From Rubripirellula sp. (GTDB lineage: Bacteria > Planctomycetota > Planctomycetia > Pirellulales > Pirellulaceae), in NCBI GenBank assembly GCA_028823035.1, contig JAPKCI010000034.1, positions 1-39,638 of the forward strand: 39,638 nt of DNA, in the 5' to 3' direction. This document shows, one piece after another, positions 1 to 8,200 of the stretch; the stretch's first letter is position 1, and the number at the start of each line of letters is the position of its first letter. The position numbers and the translations under genes are program-made. The notes beneath the pieces are model-generated. The model searched no databases, had not been told where the DNA came from, and worked only from the letters and a program-made list of their open reading frames with translations.

Positions 1-429
1 GCGGCTACCGGCTGGAATATCCAATTTTAAGCCGTGCAGGAAACGATTTATGCCATTTTCAAACCCAAGCAACCTGAGGGAAAAGTCATAAGCGTGGCTG
101 CTCTTGTAGAGTCTTGCACTAACCATCGTTTTTCAGTATTTGCAATCCTTCGGAGGTGCGTAAAGCATCCAAGACATCTGGCGCTTTGCGATAGAGTGTA
201 TTTGACTAGATACAACGTGTTGCGGCAATCAGTTGCAGTATCCAAGGGACAAAAAAGGGTGGGGTTGTTGTTGACGCTGCAAAGTAGCAGGTTGATGATC
301 TGCTGCGGTACTCTGCCTTTGGCTTGTGTATTACACATTGGAACAATGGTGATACGTACCTTCCCAGGCCAATGGATCTTGAAAGACAAAGCAGATGCAC
401 AACAGGCAAACGTGTGGAAACTGAGTGAT
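1..429. other. Left-edge stretch without a supported gene
   Basis: Open frames exist on both strands here (about 140 codons on plus from 34, about 113 on minus), but neither has a recognisable motif, signal peptide or domain and they overlap each other. The first 30 bases are open in frame 1 and end in a TAA at 28-30, so they could be the last nine codons of a gene lying to the left; nothing confirms this. The stretch follows the 3' end of the CotH gene and may simply be intergenic. Confidence 0.5.
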
Positions 430-1989
430 TTAGCGTGTTGGCTGTGGGATCGTTTCTGATGCCGTTAATTGCTCCAACGCTTCGATCAATTGTTCAGCTT
501 CGGAGAGTTTTCCTTGCTGAAGCAGCCTGCTGATCTGCTGCATGGTTTGCTGGATCTGCTGGAGCCTGCGTTGAATACCTTCGGCTTTCTGTGTCACCTT
601 TTGCAGGCGTTCGGACATTTGAACCGGCATGCCATGATTTTGTTGGCGCGGTTTGGGACGCAGTCCCGGATTTTCCAGTTGTGACTTTGCTGTCTGGTAA
701 CGCTTTCGAATGAATTGCTTAATGGACTCAACGATGTCATCGTAGTTTTGGTCTCCAGAAACAGTAGCTCGTCGTTTTGGAAAAGGATCGGTTGCCAGGG
801 CTTCGCGGATCAATGCGTACTTTGCATCGACAATTTGGCATAGGCGATCCGGTTCAAAGTGGTTTTCGAGGATGTCACTGGCATGGCTCCGATACCGTGC
901 AAGGAGTGCCGGGTTGCCGATGATGCGTTCCAACAGCGGATTTCTCACGCCCAGCGGAACTGGCCACGCGGCATGCCAGTCCTCAAGTATATGAATGCGT
1001 CCAAAGGCAACTTCGCTGAACCCGACATCCAAGTCCCATGGAAGATAATGCCATTTTTCAGTTGCGGGCTCGCGATAAAGGTAATAGTTGTGCGGTCCCC
1101 AGCCGGTTAATTGATCGAAGGCTCCAGAGAGCAGCATTACAGCAGTCGTCTGTAGAAAATCGTCGAAGTCAAAGTTCTGCGAGAGCCTCTGTTCGAATTC
1201 GTCGTCTGGTACCTGATTGATATGTTTGATGAACGTCAGGAGTTGACGGACTTCCAGTTCTGACTCTGCTCGCTTGTTTTTGGGTTCAAATGCCTTGCTG
1301 TAATTTTTGGGATTGTCACCGATATACTGCAAATCTCCACCCGGACCACCGGTGTCGTTCTTCCAAAGTCCTCCATGTTCGCCAGGAAAATGACGCCTGA
1401 TGAATGAGTCGTCAATGCGTTCAGCATTCACGTAAACACCGGCGAATTGATCGTTGACATACAGCTTGGCAAAATTGCAGCGATGGGTTTTGTGCCCCAG
1501 TTTCCGCAGGATGTCGGTAATGATTGGCTCGCTGAAAAGGCTGCCGAATTGAACGCCATTGTCCAGCGAAATACGCTCCATTCCGAGGAATCGTTGCTTC
1601 TTTTTGTATTTGCTGAATTTGATCAGGTAACTGCGTTTGTGCTTCTGGTTGGGATTGACAGAGCTGTTGCCCTTGAATCGCACTCCGACTTGACTCAGCG
1701 TTTGGTTATTCCATCTGAGTTGCGATGGGACATAGATGCATTCAGGCAGTGCTGCCCTCATCTTTTGTTGATCAAGGTCAGTGATTTGCAGATGAATGGT
1801 TTGTACTTGATCGGCATCGTAAAAAATTCCCTGATCTCGCGCATTGTCGGCTGTAGAAACCGATCCACTCGCGACGTGATGTTCCGTTGGTGGGAATGAA
1901 TCAGAGATGTCGGGGGTTTGCGCGACAATGTTCGAGCATGCTGAATGAAGCAGCAGCACAGTGGCTGCAAGCAGAATTTTTACAGGCAT
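430..1989 (-). CDS. CotH-family (kinase-like) secreted protein
   Basis: I recognise the CotH fold, an atypical protein-kinase-like family first known from Bacillus spore coats and common as exported proteins in planctomycetes. The 519-residue product starts at the ATG at 1989, because a hydrophobic signal follows at once; the frame itself runs up to 2013. The signal ends in LLHSAC, an atypical lipobox with His at -3, so either lipoprotein processing or ordinary cleavage after IVA is possible. Seen motifs: GVRFKGNSS (about 102-110, N-lobe strand with Lys), a VNDQFAGVYVNAERID segment (about 178-193) matching the CotH nucleotide-pocket region, NYYLYR (about 301-306) and PWDLD (about 317-321), the likely metal-binding Asp segment. 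Residues about 457-508 are Gln-rich and heptad-like, a probable coiled coil. It is co-oriented with the larger CotH gene upstream (gap 168 nt). The phosphoryl-acceptor substrate is unknown. Confidence 0.86.
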   Translation of the reverse strand: MPVKILLAATVLLLHSACSNIVAQTPDISDSFPPTEHHVASGSVSTADNARDQGIFYDADQVQTIHLQITDLDQQKMRAALPECIYVPSQLRWNNQTLSQVGVRFKGNSSVNPNQKHKRSYLIKFSKYKKKQRFLGMERISLDNGVQFGSLFSEPIITDILRKLGHKTHRCNFAKLYVNDQFAGVYVNAERIDDSFIRRHFPGEHGGLWKNDTGGPGGDLQYIGDNPKNYSKAFEPKNKRAESELEVRQLLTFIKHINQVPDDEFEQRLSQNFDFDDFLQTTAVMLLSGAFDQLTGWGPHNYYLYREPATEKWHYLPWDLDVGFSEVAFGRIHILEDWHAAWPVPLGVRNPLLERIIGNPALLARYRSHASDILENHFEPDRLCQIVDAKYALIREALATDPFPKRRATVSGDQNYDDIVESIKQFIRKRYQTAKSQLENPGLRPKPRQQNHGMPVQMSERLQKVTQKAEGIQRRLQQIQQTMQQISRLLQQGKLSEAEQLIEALEQLTASETIPQPTR

Positions 1990-2141
1990 GTCGATTTCCA
2001 AGAGCAAAGGCAAGAGTGATGCCTCGATATTCTAAACCATGATCGCCAAGAACAGCGAGATTTCACCCATTGAACCAAAGAGTTGGTCGAGTCGGCTCGT
2101 CAACGAGAAAAGGGAGGGGAGAGAAAACGGAGGGGAAGTCC

Positions 2142-2157
2142 CAGCGGCTTGCCGCTG
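2142..2157. terminator. Perfect inverted repeat directly after a stop codon
   Basis: CAGCGGC-TT-GCCGCTG is a perfect 7-bp stem with a 2-nt loop. On the minus strand it begins at the base after the TAG of the lamin-tail/CotH gene (stop 2158-2160). The position suggests transcript 3'-end stabilisation or termination, but no U-run follows on the minus strand, so a classic intrinsic terminator is doubtful. It could also be one copy of a dispersed palindromic repeat. Confidence 0.5.
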
Positions 2158-5004
2158 CTAAAGTGCTGCTGGCTCGCTTGGGGATTCCGGTGACAGGCTA
2201 TCCGTAGTCAAACCATGTTGCTTGAGTTCCTTCAGCAGGATGCCGCTGCGGTTTGGAAACCAGTCTTGCAACATGCGTTGCTTTTGCGCTTGCCAATGTT
2301 CCATGGGGGTGTAAGGTTCCTCCGAGTGGATGTCGCCCCAGCGGGCTGACTCAGCAATCAATGCAGGTTCGATCTCATTGAGCAATGCCTCATATCTTCG
2401 CTGGCAGGCGGCAGATCCCAGCACACCATCTGTTCCGCACCATTTGTCGACGCGATCAGCAAACATTTGCCGGAATTTATCGCTCTTCATCAATTGCCTG
2501 AATAAGTGGACGAAAGAGCCTTTCTTACCGGATTTTTCCATGGGAAGCGGATAGTCAACGTCCTCGTTTTTCCACCCGGATGCAAACGTTGAGTCTGCAT
2601 CCCAAAGCATGAACTTAAGCTTCGCGTAGTTCATTCTGCGGCGGTAAACCCTCATGTTGTTTCCATTGACCAATGCCCAGTCTTCATTGCCTGCGTACAT
2701 GTGGAGTAGGCAATAATCAATCAAGTCGACCATGTCCATGAGTTCTTCCAGCTCGGCAAATTGAGCTGGATCGTTGAGGTCACTACTAGCAACGGCTGTA
2801 ATCCTGTTCCACAGCAATTCGCCAGCTTCATCGGTGTCAATGCGTCTGACCCTACTGCGGATTGTGATGTAGTCGTCTTCTTTCCCGCCAAGTTGGTGTG
2901 CCAGGTATTCCTCGTCAGGCCGTTCAATCAGATTGTAAAGGCCCCAATAAAGACCGTTGATGCATACGTGGACAAATCGACCACGAGCAGCCAGTTGCCC
3001 CATTTCCTGTTCTGTCATGCGGGCCCATTGGTCACGCATGTACTGAGCCCTGGAACGCACTGCCGGGTGATGTGATGCCCACGAATCATCCGTGCTTCGG
3101 AGCATCAGGCTTGAGCACCGATCTTGACCGGGAAACGCGTTGACCTTGTACCCCAGACTTTCCCAGTAGCGAATGGCAGCTTCCCATTGCATTCTGGTCA
3201 TGCCCGCGGCAGCACCAAATCTGCCAGATGTTGGGTTGATGCTTACCGTTTCAGTTGACTCAAACCAAACCTCGCCTCCAAGTGAGGCTCTGCGGCTCAG
3301 GTTTGTGTGCACCACCTTGCCTCGGGGTGTTGGAAACGGAGTGGCTTGATGAACGACATTGATTCCACGGCCATCGATCGTCCATAGATATTTCGTTTTC
3401 TTGTCACCGTACTTGCCAAGCAGGACGTCATCAAAGCGGTTCGACGTTTTGGACTGCAATCCGTGTGTTGAATCTATTAACACGTCTTCGTTCTCTTTGA
3501 GTGCTACCGCAGGTTCTCGCAAAGGACCAGTTCCCCTGTTGGGGGCATCCACCGTAGGCGAATCGAAGATAGGGTATTCAAGGACAGAAAGACCGTAACG
3601 AGAGCGAAAGCTAAGTCGCAAAGAGTGCTTTTTCCAGTCCGGACGTCGGCTTTCGTAACCCGCCAGTCGTAATCCACAGGGTGCTTGGAAACCAACTTCG
3701 TCCTGATGCGGCAGAAGTTCCATGACAGCCGGCACTTCCCACTCAAATCCCCGGTTCCATGAGTTGGTGTAGATGCCCTCGGTTCCAAAGACGTCCTCAC
3801 CGTTCGCAACGACGGATATCATGGGCAGTTGGGTGATCGCAGCTTTGATTTCGGCTTGGTGCGGCTTGGTGATGCGTGGGTCCATCTCATAGTCGGCCTG
3901 CATTTCGTCCCACTGACCAGGAAAGCCTGCCGGATTTGACGGCTGGTTCACCAATTGATTCAGGTTCAGGTAACTGCGTGTCAGGACTTTGGATGCAACT
4001 TTGTTCGCAGCCACCGCTTGAGCACGGAGTACCGTTGTGCCGCTGATGAGCAGCGGTTGGGTATAGGTTTGTCCGTTGCTTTCACTCGGCATACTGCCGT
4101 CGGTTGTGTAGCGAATGCCAGCAGCATCGGTGGAGCACGACAAAGACACGGTGAAGTGTGTTTCAAACAGGCATGAGTTGTGCGTGCAAACGACGGGAGC
4201 GGTAAATCCATTTGCCGCCTGCGTGTTTTCTTTCAAGGGTGTTGGGTTAACCAACGGCTGCGGATCGTGGCTGGATGGGCCGTACGTTACGCCGTGTGGA
4301 GAACTCGACATGCCGACTGATACTGACTGTTCAATGGTGGTCTTGTCGGGCCGAACCAGTGCCAGCGTTTCTCCCGATTTTGAGAGGCGAAAGTTGGTGT
4401 GCAGTTCATCTTCGTCGCAAAAGTCCAATCCTGATGCAAACACCAGAATCCGTTCATTGGGTGACAGTACCAGTTCAGGGATCTGCCACTTGAATAAGGT
4501 GTTCAGATCATCCGTCAAATACCAGCCGCTGGCATTGAAGGGCTGGTCTCCCGGATTCCATAGCTCGATCCAGTCAGGACATCCGCCTTCCCAGTCAACG
4601 ACCTCGCCAGCATTGGAGGTTTGAACTTCGGTGATGACAAGTCGTGCCGAATCGCCGGGAACCGTAGCGATCCCTGCTGTTGAAATTGCTCGGCTGGGGG
4701 CCGTGCGAAAATCCGCTCCCAGGCCCATTCGTTCAGGCAGCAACTCGTGGCGGTCTTGGTTTCTGAGCGACGTAACCGCAATGCTCACGGCAGAAGTCTG
4801 GATTGTCGGCAGGTTCAGGTATCGGTTCAGTCGCTGTCGAGCACCGCTGAACTCAGCCACTGCGAGAAATCCCAGTAACGACAGAACATAGACGCAGACA
4901 TGCCTGCGAATAGCAGATCCTCGATTGTTGGATCGATGGTTTTTGAATTCCGCCCGCTGCGTATCATCACGGTGGAAATCGATCTCACTCATCGGATTGT
5001 TCAT
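2158..5004 (-). CDS. Lamin-tail/CotH protein with an extra domain inserted in the CotH fold
   Basis: Exported multidomain protein of 948 residues counted from the ATG at 5004. The frame is open to a TTG at 5043, and a further ATG at 4992 is equally possible. Order: charged N-terminus; a hydrophobic segment (about 36-51) acting as anchor or uncleaved signal; a lamin-tail-like domain (about 121-222, with ITEV, DWIELWNPGD and SGWYLTDD); a chitobiase C-terminal-like Ig module (about 279-344, with IRYTTDGSMP); then CotH. CotH motifs are GLRLAGYESR (about 444), QYMRDQWAR (about 654), NGLYWGLYNLIERPDEEY (683-700) and LWDADSTF (800-807). Between the CotH N-terminal strands and LMLRSTDDSW (633) lies an extra block (about 523-627) with WTIDGRG, TPFPTPRG, HTNLS, GGEVWF and SGRFG that is not part of CotH. 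LTD-CotH architectures are common in planctomycetes; the substrate is unknown. Confidence 0.85.
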   Translation of the reverse strand: MNNPMSEIDFHRDDTQRAEFKNHRSNNRGSAIRRHVCVYVLSLLGFLAVAEFSGARQRLNRYLNLPTIQTSAVSIAVTSLRNQDRHELLPERMGLGADFRTAPSRAISTAGIATVPGDSARLVITEVQTSNAGEVVDWEGGCPDWIELWNPGDQPFNASGWYLTDDLNTLFKWQIPELVLSPNERILVFASGLDFCDEDELHTNFRLSKSGETLALVRPDKTTIEQSVSVGMSSSPHGVTYGPSSHDPQPLVNPTPLKENTQAANGFTAPVVCTHNSCLFETHFTVSLSCSTDAAGIRYTTDGSMPSESNGQTYTQPLLISGTTVLRAQAVAANKVASKVLTRSYLNLNQLVNQPSNPAGFPGQWDEMQADYEMDPRITKPHQAEIKAAITQLPMISVVANGEDVFGTEGIYTNSWNRGFEWEVPAVMELLPHQDEVGFQAPCGLRLAGYESRRPDWKKHSLRLSFRSRYGLSVLEYPIFDSPTVDAPNRGTGPLREPAVALKENEDVLIDSTHGLQSKTSNRFDDVLLGKYGDKKTKYLWTIDGRGINVVHQATPFPTPRGKVVHTNLSRRASLGGEVWFESTETVSINPTSGRFGAAAGMTRMQWEAAIRYWESLGYKVNAFPGQDRCSSLMLRSTDDSWASHHPAVRSRAQYMRDQWARMTEQEMGQLAARGRFVHVCINGLYWGLYNLIERPDEEYLAHQLGGKEDDYITIRSRVRRIDTDEAGELLWNRITAVASSDLNDPAQFAELEELMDMVDLIDYCLLHMYAGNEDWALVNGNNMRVYRRRMNYAKLKFMLWDADSTFASGWKNEDVDYPLPMEKSGKKGSFVHLFRQLMKSDKFRQMFADRVDKWCGTDGVLGSAACQRRYEALLNEIEPALIAESARWGDIHSEEPYTPMEHWQAQKQRMLQDWFPNRSGILLKELKQHGLTTDSLSPESPSEPAAL
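3124..3438 (-). other. Inserted non-CotH domain within the CotH protein
   Basis: About 105 residues (523-627 of the product, counted from 5004) separate the CotH N-lobe strands from the segment LMLRSTDDSW that normally follows them closely. The block has its own conserved-looking motifs (WTIDGRG, TPFPTPRG, VVHTNLS, GGEVWF, SGRFG, then a Trp/Tyr-rich helix ending near GYKVN). From memory, this motif set resembles compact C-terminal domains of secreted effector or polymorphic-toxin-type proteins, but I cannot name the family, and the resemblance is unverified. Reading frame is preserved throughout. Confidence 0.55.
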
Positions 5005-5220
5005 CTTGCCGTGACCGGGAATCGAAACTGGAAGCCGGAGCAAAGCGGATCTTGTGGGGCCTTATCAGCCGCGCAGGGGCACGGGAGCAATGCCGATAGG
5101 ATCGCCGCAGCACTGTTATGTCCAACTCTACGACACGCCGGGAAAGATGTCGGCAAACAGGTACCGATTGTGCGGCTTTTGACGAAAGCTCTGAAGAAAA
5201 GTCCGCCTGAGAGCGTCCGG

Positions 5221-8200
5221 TCACCGGGGCTTCCGGTCTTGATTGGCCGGACGGAGCGTCACGGAGCGTAAATCGAGCAGCCAACCCTGGATGTTTCCCG
5301 CTGGCCCGAACTGAACAGATGTCTCACCTTTGACGAGTTGAATCGCTCCCAATTTCATTTCCCGGTACTGATCCCAGCTTCCTGTGCTGGTCACGCTGCT
5401 CTTCAAATTCTTGCCCGCGGCACTCAGTTTGCACTCGTTGCCTGCGGCAGCGTCAGGGCATGCGTAGTCCATGAAAACGTCATACGTGCCAGACTCAGGA
5501 ACTTGGACGGTCCATTCGACGAACTCATTCGGTTGGTTCCAAAAACCGATGTTGCCGTAACGGGATTCAAATCGAAATTGTTCGCCATTCATTTGGCAGG
5601 CGGTCGCGGGCAAATGAATGGTTCCATCTGCATTGGCTTGCACTGTGACCAACGCGTTTTTAGTTGGTTGGAGTGTCGAGCCGAAACCTTGATTGAGAAA
5701 CGTTATCAGGTGATTCATTTCCTCAGTTGTGATGTTTTTCTCCATTCCCTCAGGCATCAGTGATTGGCCACTGGATTGAATCCTTTCGATATCACTGCGA
5801 ACGATTGTCTTGCGTTTACCATCAGCAAATACCAGTTCGATGGCAGTGCTGGATTCTCCCGCAATGATTCCCGCGTGCACGACTCCGTCGATCGTCAGGA
5901 CACTGTAGCCAATGTATTTGTCCTCGACTGCTGCTCCTGGATCGATGATGGCCGTGACCAAAGCCTCGGTGGATCGGTTCTTCAAGGCGGTCAGATCAGG
6001 TCCAACGATATTGCCGTTCCCATTGAAACGGTGGCAGGCCGAACAGTGTTTTGTGTACAAGGTTTTTCCAAGTTCGACCTTGCCGTTCCCGGTGACTTTG
6101 GATTTGTACTCAGCCGCGATCTTACGACGCTCACTGGTTCCTTGTCCGGATTTGAATAGTAACCGTGCTTCGGCTTGAACCTGCTTGTTTGCATGATTCG
6201 TCAGTTTCTGCCGATGTACCAAGCCTATCGAATTCAATGGCATTGTTCCATCTCTCGCTGCTGCCAGCAAGGCAAGGGATGTCGATTCACGGAGCAGCAG
6301 AATGTCGACAGCAGCACTGCGTACAGTGGGGCTGAATACGCTGAACCGCTTGAGTACTTGCTGTGGTTGCAATGGTGCAACAACACCGGCGGTCGCAATC
6401 TGTATTTCAACAGGCTCGGTGATCGACAATAATTTCAACAGCTTCTGTGCATTGCGGCCATCACTGCCCGCTAATTCAATGGCCGCAACTCGGATACTGG
6501 GATCTGTCTCTATACTGCTGGCGGTTTTCATTGCGAGATTGATCACCCCTGCAATTCTGTCCTGCAGTTTCCGCGGCAACGCATTGCCTTTGCGATCAAT
6601 CACAGCGAGGGTTGAGTTGAGCGAACGCATGCTGAGCGTGGACGGTTCGGCTTTGTCGATTTGATCCAGCAGGTCGTTGACAACACTGGCAAGAAACGGC
6701 GATGCATCCATGCGGGCAGCCATTTGCAGAATTGTTGGACGATAGGCCTCGGCAGTTGAGGGGTGCTTTGCAATCGCTTTGTAAAAAGCGGGCAGGTTGT
6801 CCCGGTGCAGGGAACTCACGATTGCCGCTTTCAAGTAAGTGCTGTCGGTATGTTGAACGGCCATGCGGGCCAGAATTTCGACGCCGAGATTCCCAGCTGC
6901 CTCTCCAAGTGAATAGGCCAGTTGCAGTTGGACCAGGGGATCTTGTTGCGGACCGGTCTTGTTCAGGGCGGCTAATATTTTTCGTGCCGTTTCGTTCTCC
7001 GTTCGTAGATGATCTTCGCTTAATCGGATGGCGTGGCGTCTGACAGTTGATGAGCTGTCCGTGAATGCAGTGATCAGCGTTTCTGGTTTCGGTTGTCCAA
7101 TGCCAGCCAGAGTGCACAAGGCGTGCAGGCGACCCATCGGCGTTGGGGACTGCAACGCTTGTTGCTCAAGTTTGTCTGTTACTGCGGGGTCGCCTCTGGC
7201 AACCAGCACCTGCTGAGCCAGGTCGCGGACTCGCCCGTTGGATGAATCGAGCAAGTCGGCTACCGCAGACGAGTCCAGCGTATCGAACTTGACGATGGGA
7301 CGTGGTGCAGCGCTGCTGGGAAACACACGATAGATTCGCCCGCGGTCATGTCCGGCGCGTAAAAAGAGTTCTTTCTCACGTTGGTCATCAATCCATTCGG
7401 GATGTTCAATCACCAAGCGGTACATGTCGACGATCCATAACGCGCCGTCAGGTCCTGTTGTTACCGTGGCCGGGCGGAACCAACTGTCGGTGGATGCCAA
7501 GAATTCGTGGTCGGTATTGTCGTCAGGTCGAGTGCTTTCAAACGAAACGCCGTTTGGAACCAGTTTTCGTCGATGGATCAGATTGTGAACAGGGGCGCAA
7601 GTGAACGTGTCACCAAGAAAATCGTTGCCCAGCAGATTGTCGCGATAGACCATTGTACTGCAGGCCGACGTGAACTTATGCCCGCTGCCGGCGGCTGGTG
7701 CCCGATACCCCGACCAATGGCTCAACACACGCGACACGGGAAACAACTGAGTGTTATCGACCCTCGCAATGTCACGGCGTGCCGGGGGTGCCGTGACAAA
7801 CGGATTCCGTCGCATGTAGTGGTCAGCCAAAACGAAGTGCCGCACTGGTAGCGGATTACTGCAGCCAAACCAGTTGCCGTGATCGTCGCGGTGTCGACCA
7901 AACTGCGTACGCCCGGTCTGTAGATCGATCATTCCTCGATCTGGACGAATGCGAAGATCCTGCCCTCCCAAATTGACACGCTCGCCTGTTTTCAACGACT
8001 GAACCTCACCGCCGCTGTCGCCGTTGGCAAGATAAATCCAGTTATCCAGCCCTCGTTCGAAGCCGTTGACTCGGTGCTGCTGATTGCCCTCGACAAAACC
8101 ACGGTACAATTCTTGCACCACTTCGGCTCGGCCATCCTGGTCACGGTCAGCCGCAAAAAAGACGCTTGGAGCAGCGCTGATAATGACACCATCTCGCCAC

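Noticed and set aside
34-459. A 141-codon plus-strand frame at the left edge
   Set aside because: GTG start, no recognisable motif, and it overlaps the 3' end of the CotH gene as well as an antisense frame of similar quality.
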